A stretch of DNA of 64,000 bases from Hymenobacter sp. J193. Lineage in GTDB: Bacteria; Bacteroidota; Bacteroidia; Cytophagales; Hymenobacteraceae. Made by a program: the position numbers and the translations under genes. This document shows positions 26,509 to 33,172 of the stretch, one piece after another (the stretch's first letter is position 1; each line of letters starts with the position of its first letter). The DNA lies in the NCBI RefSeq assembly GCF_024700075.1, contig NZ_JAJONE010000001.1:2570001-2634000 (forward strand). The letters run 5' to 3'. The notes under the pieces are model-generated. The model did no database searches. It was not told where the DNA came from and was given only the letters and a program-made list of their open reading frames with translations.

Positions 26509-26703
26509 TTAGAGTTGGGGTTGCCAGAAGGCAGCGTTTCGGATGGCGCTCTGCATAGCCAGAAAGCGGCTCAGGCTTTCGCCCATGTGCGGGTTGGAGC
26601 GGTGCGGTACATGCGGCACGCGGGTCTGCCAATCCCAGCGCCACCACGGGGCGGGCTGCCGGCAGACGTAGGCGCGGAAATCGGGGGCCAGCTGCTTGCT
26701 CAT
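26509..26703 (-). CDS. Hypothetical small protein
   Basis: This frame encodes 64 residues, rich in Trp, Arg and His (APWWRWDWQTRVPHVPHR). I do not recognise a family. It starts three bases after the stop of the 104-residue gene upstream, so translational coupling is likely and supports it being a gene. It is followed by the 231-residue gene after 62 bases. Small proteins of this kind are common in the early regions of Bacteroidota phages and elements. No membrane helix or metal site is evident. Confidence 0.45.
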   Translation of the reverse strand: MSKQLAPDFRAYVCRQPAPWWRWDWQTRVPHVPHRSNPHMGESLSRFLAMQSAIRNAAFWQPQL

Positions 26704-26706
26704 GGC

Positions 26707-27021
26707 CTAGCGAAACTGCTGGTCGTGGCACAGAATCACGCGGCCGACGATGCTGTCCTGGCCACGGGCGGCGGGCTGGTACTGATACCAGAGGTAGGTG
26801 GCCAGTAGGTTGAGGTAGCAGGGCTGGCGGAGCTTGCTCTCGCCGTCGATTATGAGGATCAGGTCATCTGAGAGGCGCACCACATCCACCGTCTGGCAGT
26901 TGAGCAGCTCGTATAGTTCGGGCAGCTTGAAGCAGTGACCGTTGCGGGGGCTGACCGGCTGCGGGTCGGCGCTGTGGGGGTCGAGCAGATGGGGCTGGTA
27001 ATGGGTAGTCGTTGCGGGCAT
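26707..27021 (-). CDS. Hypothetical protein
   Basis: This 104-residue protein is not assigned. It contains FKLPELYELLNCQTVDVVRLSDDLILIIDGESKL, which has the look of a small phage-type DUF3846-like domain, with a hydrophobic strand ending in an acidic turn. Later it has YLWYQYQPAA and DSIVGRVILCHDQQ. It lies in a run of small genes on the minus strand, and its stop is followed directly by the start of the 64-residue gene. Function cannot be given. Confidence 0.6.
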   Translation of the reverse strand: MPATTTHYQPHLLDPHSADPQPVSPRNGHCFKLPELYELLNCQTVDVVRLSDDLILIIDGESKLRQPCYLNLLATYLWYQYQPAARGQDSIVGRVILCHDQQFR

Positions 27022-27072
27022 GATGCTGGAGAGTAGTGGCCCACGCCTAGGCGGCGCGGGCCGGTGAATAGC

Positions 27073-27345
27073 TTATTTCAGATCCCACGGATGCGGATGG
27101 TAGTCATCGGCCGGCATGGGGAGCAGGCCATAGTGGTCGGCGGGCCTAAGGCGGGGAGCATTGAAGCGGGTGGCGGCGGCTGTGGCGGCTTCCTGCGTGG
27201 CGTAGCGGCCAGGGGCGGGCTGCTGCTGGTAGAGGCCGGGGGCGCCCGGTTGGGCCACGTCGCGCACCACGGCCCAGCCGGGGCCGCTGGCATACAGGCA
27301 GGCCGCATACCAACGGCCTGCCTGCGGAGCGGATGCCATGCTCAC
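27073..27345 (-). CDS. Hypothetical small protein
   Basis: This 90-residue protein is soluble and not recognised. It has a central pattern WYAACLYASGPGWAVVRDV followed by ATQEAATAAATRFN, a short strand-strand-helix layout, and a C-terminus rich in Pro and His. Its start overlaps the stop of the 102-residue gene by four bases, a typical coupled arrangement. An internal Met at residue 3 could also be the start. It belongs to the same minus-strand operon of small element genes. Confidence 0.55.
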   Translation of the reverse strand: MSMASAPQAGRWYAACLYASGPGWAVVRDVAQPGAPGLYQQQPAPGRYATQEAATAAATRFNAPRLRPADHYGLLPMPADDYHPHPWDLK

Positions 27346-27650
27346 GGCTGGGGCACCTGTACCGCCAGCTGGGCGGCCTCGGCGTGGGCCTGCCGGCTGG
27401 TGGTGTGCGCCTGGAACTCGCCGGCGGTATCAATGCCCCGGCTGGTGGGATTGAAGCGGCGCACGGTGTAGAGGCGGGGGCTGCAGTCATCAAACTGCTC
27501 CGAGGTGACGAAGTAGATACCGCCGGGGCCCTGATGGACTTTCTCGCTCACACGGGAGTGGAAAAAGCGCATGCTGTCCGGGCTGAAGAAATAGCCGCCG
27601 TGGTTGTGATTAGCGGCTTTGATTAGGGCTAGGCTGTAGATGACTGACAT
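27342..27650 (-). CDS. Hypothetical protein
   Basis: This 102-residue protein is of unknown function. It reads SVIYSLALIKAANHNHGGYFFSPDSMRFFHSR and then GGIYFVTSEQFDDC...YTVRRFNP, which looks like a small alpha/beta fold with a beta-hairpin. I have seen short proteins of this style in Bacteroidota phages, with GG-YFF and RRFNP segments, but no function is known to me. It overlaps the next gene by four bases, consistent with coupling in an operon. Confidence 0.6.
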   Translation of the reverse strand: MSVIYSLALIKAANHNHGGYFFSPDSMRFFHSRVSEKVHQGPGGIYFVTSEQFDDCSPRLYTVRRFNPTSRGIDTAGEFQAHTTSRQAHAEAAQLAVQVPQP

Positions 27651-27665
27651 AGTGTAGGGGAAGGA

Positions 27666-27983
27666 TTAGCGGTAGGTGGCACGAAGCCGCTGGAGCTGCT
27701 CACCGGCCGGACTGGCGTGGAATGCTTCGGCGGCGGCCTTGTAAGCGGCGCGGGCTTCCCGCAGGCGTACAATGGCGGCCCGGATGCGGGCGAAGCGGGC
27801 CGGCTGGCGGGGATACTCGTCGCGCATGGCGTGCAGGTCCGCGCGGGCATCAAACATGACCGACTGCGTGCGGGCCAGTTGGCGGCGCACTTCCAGCACG
27901 GACGCCGGGGCCGCCCCCGCTGCGGGGGCGGCTGGCAGAAGCACGGCCGCGCTATGCACGGCGCAGCAGCAGCTGGGTGGCAC
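27666..27983 (-). CDS. Hypothetical small helical protein
   Basis: This reading frame is long and open further upstream, but its upstream part is low-complexity and overlaps the next gene; a GTG at 27983 is therefore chosen, with low certainty. The downstream 75 residues form a long charged helix: VLEVRRQLARTQSVMFDARAD and ARIRAAIVRLREARAAYK. Coiled-coil character is plausible. Just before is a Cys/Ala-rich hydrophobic stretch. The gene overlaps the end of the 125-residue gene by about 30 bases. No function can be assigned. Confidence 0.45.
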   Translation of the reverse strand: MPPSCCCAVHSAAVLLPAAPAAGAAPASVLEVRRQLARTQSVMFDARADLHAMRDEYPRQPARFARIRAAIVRLREARAAYKAAAEAFHASPAGEQLQRLRATYR

Positions 27984-28329
27984 GATGACGACGGCAGCGA
28001 ACGGCAAAGCCGGGCCGGCGCAGCGGAGCCCCGGCCAACTGGCTGGCGGCGGCGCTGAGCACCTGTGCGGCGTGGGCCACGGCCACGGCGGCCAGCAGGC
28101 TGGGCATGGGCCGGGAGGCCGCAAAAGCGTCCACGGCGCGGGCAATGGCCTCAAATGGACACGGCCCCTCCCCGAGGTGGCAGGCCGCCCCAACGTGGTA
28201 AGAAGCGCTGTAGCGGGTGGCGGCGTAGCCATCTGGGGCTACGTAGTGGCTGATGGTGGCAAAGTGGCAAACGGCAGGGCCTGACCAGGCGGCAGCAACA
28301 AGCTGCGAAAACTGCAAAGCGGTGAACAT
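27952..28329 (-). CDS. Hypothetical protein, first gene of the minus-strand operon
   Basis: This 125-residue protein is not recognised. It has MFTALQFSQLVAAAW, then DGYAATRYSASYHVGAACHLGEG, and ends with a basic, arginine-rich tail. There is a hydrophobic helix near residues 70-95 (SLLAAVAVAHAAQVLSAAAS). It is the first gene of a run of minus-strand genes ending at the RecE-like nuclease, and it is divergent from the SLOG gene. The AT-rich region upstream carries an inverted-repeat operator candidate. Confidence 0.5.
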   Translation of the reverse strand: MFTALQFSQLVAAAWSGPAVCHFATISHYVAPDGYAATRYSASYHVGAACHLGEGPCPFEAIARAVDAFAASRPMPSLLAAVAVAHAAQVLSAAASQLAGAPLRRPGFAVRCRRHRATQLLLRRA

Positions 28330-28431
28330 GGGCTGTAGATGTTAGCCGTGTGGTGCGCTGCCGTGGCCTTTGGCGGGCGCGAAACGTCCGGGCCTCTCCC
28401 GAACTACTATCTAAATATACGAATTATTTCT

Positions 28432-28472
28432 ACAATAGTGCACATTAAGATAGTATATATTTTCACTATTGT
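28432..28472. promoter_or_regulatory. Inverted-repeat operator in divergent promoter region
   Basis: ACAATAGTG (28432-28440) and CACTATTGT (28464-28472) form a perfect 9-base inverted repeat around 23 AT-rich bases. It lies between the minus-strand small-gene operon (start 28329) and the SLOG gene (28509). The outer extensions (CACAT, GCATAA) resemble motifs upstream of umuD. Confidence 0.55.
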
Positions 28473-28508
28473 GCATAAAAAGAGGTAAAAAATTGCGTAT
28501 ATTTATAT

Positions 28509-28898
28509 ATGGGAAATATGCAAAAAGTAGTAGCAGTGGTGGGCAGCCGGGGGCTGACACACCTGCCCGCACTGGTGGCCCGGCTGACTGAGCTGCGGGC
28601 CCTGGGGCAGCTGGACCAGGTGGTGAGTGGAGGCGCGGCCGGCGCGGACAGCCTAGCGGCCAAATGGTGCCGCGCCCACGGGGTGCCGCTGCTGGAGCTG
28701 CGCCCGGACTACGCCGCCCACGGCCCCGCTGCCCCCCATGTGCGCAATGCCGAAATAGTGCGCCGGGCCAGCCTAGTGCTGGTGTGCTGGGACGGCCGGA
28801 GCAAGGGCACGCTGAGTGCCGCCAGAGCTGCCGCCCGCCTGGGCCGGCGCTGCGAGTGGCTGGCCGCCCCGCCCCTGGCTACCAGCCTGGGGCTGTAG
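28509..28898 (+). CDS. SLOG-domain (DUF2493-like) protein
   Basis: This 129-residue protein is a single Rossmann-like SLOG/DUF2493 domain. The nucleotide-binding glycine motifs are GSRGLTHLP near the N-terminus and VVSGGAAGADSLAAKW (about residues 38-53), followed by ELRPDYAAHGPAAPHVRNAEIVRRA and a final LVCWDGRSKGT. SLOG domains sense or produce nucleotide-derived ligands in several conflict systems, and DUF2493 proteins are common in phages and elements. The ATG at 28509 is used; a second ATG three codons on is possible. It is divergent from the minus-strand small-gene operon. Confidence 0.82.
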   Translation: MGNMQKVVAVVGSRGLTHLPALVARLTELRALGQLDQVVSGGAAGADSLAAKWCRAHGVPLLELRPDYAAHGPAAPHVRNAEIVRRASLVLVCWDGRSKGTLSAARAAARLGRRCEWLAAPPLATSLGL

Positions 28899-28929
28899 CC
28901 GGGGGCAGGCCACCCCGCTGAGGCCGCCG

Positions 28930-29750
28930 CCACAACACCCCTGGATGCCTCGGCCGGGGGCTTGGGGGCGGCCCGAGGGCCCCAATAGACCCGCCCGAAG
29001 GGCTCCTTGTGAGGCGGTAGCAGCCTTTTTCGGGCTGCGGTAGCCGAGGCAATGCAGAGCGGAGCGGAGCATGAGGCGGGGGTTTGGGGGCCTCCCCAAC
29101 AGACAAGCGCCGCAGGCACCAAATCGTGGGGAGGCGGAGGTGGGGCGACCAGCGGGAGGCCGACCGGGGCGAGGCAGCTGGTAGCGGAAGCCGGCTGCCG
29201 GGGGAAGGATGTGGGCCAGGGGAGAGCAGCGGGCTGGAGCGTGGGGCGGTCGGCAGTTACAGCTGAATCAGCAGAAGGCGCGCGGACGGAGGCGGGCTGA
29301 ACAAAGCAACTGAAGCCCGGCGGAGCATAGTGAAGGAGGAGCGCAGGCACGAAGCGACGATGGAACGGCGCGCAGCGTGGGCGCAGGGCGCGCAGTGAGG
29401 CTGGCCGGGCGGAGGCCTACGGTAGCGGAGGCTGGTTGCCAGTGGGGAGGGTTTGTGGGGTGATAATGGCAGTGAGCCGGAGCGTGGAACGAGCGGGAAG
29501 CAGGCCAGCAGGCGGCGCTTTTTCGGGGGCGCGGCCTGCTGGCCTGCTTGGGGGCGGCAGCCGGCAGCCGGGGCCCGTTTTTCAGGGCCTGGGCTGGGGG
29601 CGTGGCACGACCTGGATCAGTTGAGGCCGTTAATTCAGGAGCAGTGCGTGAAGGATGGTAAGGGTGGCGACGCAGGAGCCAGTGCGTCAGCACCGCAGCG
29701 AAGCGGAGCCCTGGACAGCCTGACCCGGAGGGGCACGCCCAGATAAGTAC
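28930..29750 (+). ncRNA. Candidate large structured RNA, gene-free GC-rich region
   Basis: About 820 GC-rich bases hold no reading frame with protein-like composition. Several strong hairpins occur instead: GCAGCC-TTTTTC-GGGCTGC (about 29020-29038), a 16-base perfect stem AAGCAGGCCAGCAGGC (29498-29513) with its complement at 29534-29549 that continues inward with GCGC and again has a TTTTTCGGGG loop, and a third stem around GTTTTTC near 29577-29583. Two similar segments starting GGTAGCGGA (near 29180 and 29421) form a diverged direct repeat. The plus strand is purine-rich. This resembles large phage-associated noncoding RNAs in size and setting, but the strand and boundaries are inferred. Confidence 0.45.
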
Positions 29751-29847
29751 AATTATGAGCGAATTGATTCGGCATTCTGCACGTGGTAGTGGCTAGGAAA
29801 TAGTTGCACTTTTATATAATATCGTGTGGCAATTAGATTCACTCTTT

Positions 29848-30345
29848 ATGACGACAGTTCATTCGCGGAAAGCAGTTCGGCTGGCTCCTCAGCTCAATGC
29901 CACGCAGCAGAAAATACAAGCCGCTCGTCTGGCCCAGGCAGTACCCTGTCTGGCCGCCGCCTACAAGGAAGCGTTGGCGCGCTGGTTGGGGGACCCGGTG
30001 CTACGGCTGGCCGGGTGGCCTATTATTACGGAGTGCTACCGGAGCCCGGAGCGACAGAATCAGCTGTACGCGCAGGGGCGTAGCAAGCCAGGTGTCATCG
30101 TGACTTACAAGCGGGGTGGGCAATCGAACCACAACCTGGGGCCGCCGACACCGGCGCTGGATGTAGCCTTTCTGCTGGCAGATGCGTCGGTTTCCTGGTC
30201 GGGGCTATTGCTGAGCAAGTTTGCGCGGCTGATGAAAGCCGCTGATGCGCGGGTGGTATGGGGCGGTGACTGGGTGACATTTAAGGACCGGCCGCATTTC
30301 GAGGTGCCGACCAGGGAGCGGAAAGGAGGTGAGAAACGTGGCTAG
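29848..30345 (+). CDS. M15-type peptidase, endolysin-like
   Basis: This 165-residue protein has the zinc-site layout of M15 peptidases (L-alanyl-D-glutamate or VanY-like), which cut peptidoglycan cross-bridges. The ligands are H95 in SNHNLG, D105 in LDVAF and H150 in RPHFEV; the conserved NQLYAQGRSKPG upstream also fits the phage endolysin subfamily. The spacing between H95 and D105 is slightly longer than usual (an extra PTP). There is no signal peptide, so release would need a holin or other means. The ATG at 29848 is preferred to an upstream GTG. Two small membrane-protein genes follow, as in a lysis cassette. Confidence 0.85.
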   Translation: MTTVHSRKAVRLAPQLNATQQKIQAARLAQAVPCLAAAYKEALARWLGDPVLRLAGWPIITECYRSPERQNQLYAQGRSKPGVIVTYKRGGQSNHNLGPPTPALDVAFLLADASVSWSGLLLSKFARLMKAADARVVWGGDWVTFKDRPHFEVPTRERKGGEKRG

Positions 30346-30790
30346 TCCGCTGCTGGACCACTGGGGCGTGGTGACGTCGGTGGTGGGCGGCGGAGTGGCC
30401 GTGCTGCTGTACTTCGTGAAGAACTGGCGGGACGTGGAGGAGCTGAAAGAGCACCGCCGCAAGCAGGAAACGCAGACCTCGGTGCTGGCGGAGAAAGTGG
30501 ACAGCTACCATACGGCAGCCGTGGCGCGGGAGGCCAGGCACCAACAGGCCTACGAGCTGAAGCTGCAGGAGCACCGCTCGGAAGTGCTGCGGGAGCTGGG
30601 CGTGGTGCGTAAGGAAGGCGCCGACGCGGTGCTGCGCCTCAACGAGAAAGTGGATGCCCTGGACAAGCTGCTGACGGTGATGGTGGAACGGCAGAACCAG
30701 CTGCTGGACGCCTCGCGGCGGCAGGAAGCCCGCAATGAGCGGGTGGACCGGGCGTTGTGGGCCCGGGGCCGCGACGGGCCGGATGAATAG
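30329..30790 (+). CDS. Membrane-anchored coiled-coil protein, lysis-cassette member
   Basis: This protein (about 153 residues, GTG start overlapping the M15 gene by 17 bases) has one N-terminal membrane helix (VVTSVVGGGVAVLLYFV) and then a long charged coiled coil, about residues 30-130 (EELKEHRRKQETQTSVLAEK, ELRVV-type heptads). It has no signal peptidase site, so it is anchored with the coil either in the cytoplasm or periplasm. Its place right behind an endolysin-like gene suggests a holin or spanin-like role; the family is not recognised. A second GTG a few codons on could also start it. Confidence 0.6.
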   Translation: MRNVASPLLDHWGVVTSVVGGGVAVLLYFVKNWRDVEELKEHRRKQETQTSVLAEKVDSYHTAAVAREARHQQAYELKLQEHRSEVLRELGVVRKEGADAVLRLNEKVDALDKLLTVMVERQNQLLDASRRQEARNERVDRALWARGRDGPDE

Positions 30791-30795
30791 CAGGA

Positions 30796-30914
30796 GCCAG
30801 TTGTGCAGCAGGTTGCTGCACAACTGGCGGGAGGCAGCGCCGGTCAATGCTGCAGCAGCCTGCTGCAAAATTCCAGGAGCATCAGGCAGTGGCTATTTGC
30901 AACAGGCTGTTGCA
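30796..30914. repeat. Three spaced hairpins with TGCAGCAG-type arms
   Basis: Three palindromes lie with centres about 47 bases apart: 30796-30828 (15-base perfect arms, loop GGT), 30851-30867 (TGCAGCAG-C-CTGCTGCA) and 30898-30914 (TGCAACAG-G-CTGTTGCA). The first and third also share the flanking CAAyTGGC. They fill the gap between two membrane-protein genes. Confidence 0.6.
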
Positions 30915-30963
30915 CAATTGGCAGAGTGGTCAATGGTTTCAACCTTCTCAAACACAAGAATAT

Positions 30964-31260
30964 ATGGACAAGAAACTCACAGTTCTAGACCGGGTGACGT
31001 TGCCCACGCCCCGGTTCTTTCGGAAAGTACGCACCATCGGGGCCGCGCTGGCGGCGGTGGGTGGTGTACTGGCTACCGCGCCGGTGGCGCTGCCGGCGGC
31101 CATAGTGACGCTGGGCGGTTACCTGATGCTGGCTGGCTCGGTGGCGGCGGCCGTGTCGTCGGTGGCGGTGGAGCCGGACGCGCCGCCGGTGCGGGCTGAT
31201 GGGCGGACGACAGCCGAGGTGCATGACCTGGCGGAGCGCCGGGACGCGGCTTCTCTGTGA
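30964..31260 (+). CDS. Small membrane protein, holin-like
   Basis: This 98-residue protein has two hydrophobic segments separated by a short turn (IGAALAAVGGVLATAPVALP and AIVTLGGYLMLAGSVAAAV), flanked by a basic N-terminus (LPTPRFFRKVR) and a polar C-terminal tail (HDLAERRDAAS). That is the layout of class II phage holins, though no family match can be stated. The gene lies at the end of the element's lysis-type cassette behind three hairpins, and a terminator follows. The ATG at 30964 is used. Confidence 0.6.
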   Translation: MDKKLTVLDRVTLPTPRFFRKVRTIGAALAAVGGVLATAPVALPAAIVTLGGYLMLAGSVAAAVSSVAVEPDAPPVRADGRTTAEVHDLAERRDAASL

Positions 31261-31279
31261 GAACTATTAAGCGCAAAGC

Positions 31280-31315
31280 AAACAGCCCCGACGTAGATTG
31301 GTCGGGGCTGTTTTT
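31280..31315 (+). terminator. Hairpin terminator closing the lysis-type cassette
   Basis: Stem AACAGCCCCGAC / GTCGGGGCTGTT with an 8-base loop and a TTTTT end; symmetrical enough to serve the convergent gene at 31342 too. Confidence 0.85.
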
Positions 31316-31341
31316 ACTTATCAGATGCTCGTCGGAGTGAA

Positions 31342-31911
31342 TTAATTACCGTAGGGTAACATTTTCAGGACTCTTTTGTCGAGTTTCACTCCCTCCGACT
31401 TCAGCTGTTTTGCTTCCTGCGTGTTCCCATCAAGGTGTTCGATGAAGCCTTTGAAATAATAAGCCTGGGCCACTTTGAACACATACAGGAGAAACAGCTC
31501 ATCCGCGTTCTTCAGTCCTTTAAGCCAGCTGTCTTGAGTTGTATGTACCAATTCATATGCCTTCCCAATATGCTGTCGTACCTCATCAAATTCTGGCAAT
31601 TGCTTCATGTCGGGAAATGCGATGCGCTGTTTCCGCTGAATGATCATGGCAATGCCGTTGACTCCTAGTGTAATGTTGGGGAACAGATGGTTGGGGTTCC
31701 TGACCAGGAATGCGTGCATCAATCTGGAACTCTCTACGTAGTCTGCCAACGAGCTGCCGAGCAGCTCATTGTACTTGAATAGCTCGTTATCGGTGGCTGA
31801 ACCTTGTTCAACTTTACCCTTGAGCTTCATCTTCTTGAACTTATCAGCTAATGATAGGCCACCCTGGGTCAGCAATCCATTAAGGGCTCCGACGATGAGA
31901 CTGTCAAGCAT
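31342..31911 (-). CDS. Hypothetical protein
   Basis: This 189-residue protein is not recognised. It opens with a hydrophobic-amphipathic segment (MLDSLIVGALNGLLTQGGLSLADKF), then a lysine-rich turn (KMKLKGK). The rest is mostly helical with charged residues, and ends with a TPR-like pair of helices (AQAYYFKGFIEHLDGNTQEAKQLK). It does not have a clear cleavable signal peptide. It is the last of three minus-strand genes (with the secreted 182-residue protein and a 46-residue membrane protein upstream) and is followed by the shared terminator. Confidence 0.6.
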   Translation of the reverse strand: MLDSLIVGALNGLLTQGGLSLADKFKKMKLKGKVEQGSATDNELFKYNELLGSSLADYVESSRLMHAFLVRNPNHLFPNITLGVNGIAMIIQRKQRIAFPDMKQLPEFDEVRQHIGKAYELVHTTQDSWLKGLKNADELFLLYVFKVAQAYYFKGFIEHLDGNTQEAKQLKSEGVKLDKRVLKMLPYGN

Positions 31912-31929
31912 ATGCGTGTGGGATAAGGG

Positions 31930-32478
31930 TTATTGCTGGAAGTGGAAGGTGCCGGCGAGGGTTTGAAATTTAGAAGCTACATCCGTGCGCGAAGCTACCT
32001 GGAGTAAATAGGCTTTCCGGTTCTTCAGGAAGAAAATGGCTTCGGCCGGCATGGTTTCCATCATGTTGAACGAGTACCGAATTGCCTTAACGCCCCGGTA
32101 GGTGGTGTATTCAGCGCGTATGCCATTAGCCTGCAGGTTGCTATAGTACTGCTTTAGCAAACCCGCTTCAAATAGCGCCGCTGACTGGGCCGGCGACATA
32201 GACTTATAGGATTTGTAATTAGCTGAATTGTCCTGAATGGTGATGTTGGTGATAGAACCCCGCTCGTAACTATCCTTGTTGGCAGCGCACACATAGGCTG
32301 AAACGGGCACGTTGCTTCCGCTCTCTCGCACCATTTTCATGTGTACCTGATCGGGATACAGCTTACAGTCGCAAGCAACCATGAACTTGTCCTTAGGAAA
32401 AGATTGCACCGTTTGGGCAAAAGAGGGGTTGGCTGCTCCAGACAAAAGAGCTGCAAGCAATAGTAATTGTCCTTTCAT
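31930..32478 (-). CDS. Secreted hypothetical protein
   Basis: This 182-residue protein has a clear signal peptide ending at about residue 21 (LLLAALLSGAANPSFA-QT), so it is exported to the periplasm. The mature part includes DCKLYPDQVHMKMV, YVCAANKDSYER, YRGVKAIRYSFNMMETMPAEAIFFLKNRKAYLLQVASR: a small mixed fold with two cysteines, similar in style to proteins with a PsbP-like or DUF1795-type core, but the family is not secured. It lies 18 bases upstream of the 189-residue gene and 30 bases downstream of a small membrane protein gene, so the three are probably co-transcribed. Confidence 0.65.
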   Translation of the reverse strand: MKGQLLLLAALLSGAANPSFAQTVQSFPKDKFMVACDCKLYPDQVHMKMVRESGSNVPVSAYVCAANKDSYERGSITNITIQDNSANYKSYKSMSPAQSAALFEAGLLKQYYSNLQANGIRAEYTTYRGVKAIRYSFNMMETMPAEAIFFLKNRKAYLLQVASRTDVASKFQTLAGTFHFQQ

Positions 32479-32508
32479 GGCTAATCTGTTAAGCCGATTT
32501 GCTTTTCA

Positions 32509-32649
32509 TTAATCGGTATCCAAAAAAATAAGCAGGGCAAACACTAACATAGCCCCCGCTGTCTCTGCCACATTTCGGCCAAGGTTAGGGTAGCGAAATA
32601 TGGATATTATAGCAACTACGATCAGAAGTAAGCCAAAGAATTTCTTCAT
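32509..32649 (-). CDS. Small two-helix membrane protein (46 residues)
   Basis: A short reading frame starts at an ATG (32649) and ends with TAA (32509). It encodes a Lys-initiated hydrophobic helix (KKFFGLLLIVVAIISIF), a short loop with RYPNLGRN, and a second helix (ETAGAMLVFALLIFLD). Composition, basic start and two-helix layout support a real small membrane protein, although it is too short to be certain. It lies 30 bases before the secreted 182-residue gene on the same strand, so it heads the three-gene unit. Confidence 0.5.
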   Translation of the reverse strand: MKKFFGLLLIVVAIISIFRYPNLGRNVAETAGAMLVFALLIFLDTD

Positions 32650-33172
32650 GAATCTAACGTGGTAGAATGCCTCTATGGAAGTATGGGTAGTTACAATTTA
32701 GTGCTTCTTAATGAAGATGGCTACGCATTGAGGAATAAATAAATATGAATGCCACTTGATAAAACGCTGGCGAACTCAGGCGCAGGTCACTAGCGTAACT
32801 AAGGTAGCTTCGTGAACGACAAACCCAGGTAGTCGAGGCGCAACATATTGGGTCCCCTTAAATGCACTATTAGGCGGCTGTGATTCTAATACAGGATGTG
32901 GAATTTAGCGTTTCTACCACGTCTGCTGGCTACACTGTTTTCCAAACCTCTGTATGGCCAAGTCTTACAAAGGTCAACAACAGGGGGCATTGACATTCGG
33001 CAGAGGTTGTGTACAGTAGGTGTTTTGTACTTCTGTTCGAGTGTAATGGGCAATGGTTGTGGCTATTTTGCCTTTTCATCGTGTTCAAACTTCTCTGGGG
33101 CACGCGGCTACATTGTAGCTTAATTAGCGCATATTGCTTAATATCCTACTTTCTATCTGTCTAATTGCTGTT
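32650..33172. other. Gene-free divergent region
   Basis: This half-kilobase lies between the three-gene unit on the minus strand and the SF1 helicase gene on the plus strand. A short open frame at 32896-33123 is not credible (many Cys, Gly and Phe, no domain character). The region is AT-richer than its surroundings and should contain both promoters; no motif is sharp enough to name. Confidence 0.4.

Noticed and set aside
28709..29350. 213-codon minus-strand frame in the GC-rich stretch
   Set aside because: Low-complexity Ala/Pro/Arg sequence, overlaps the SLOG gene, no domain; the region looks noncoding.
32896..33123. 75-codon plus-strand frame before the SF1 helicase
   Set aside because: Unusual Cys/Phe/Gly-rich composition and no hint of a family or coupling.
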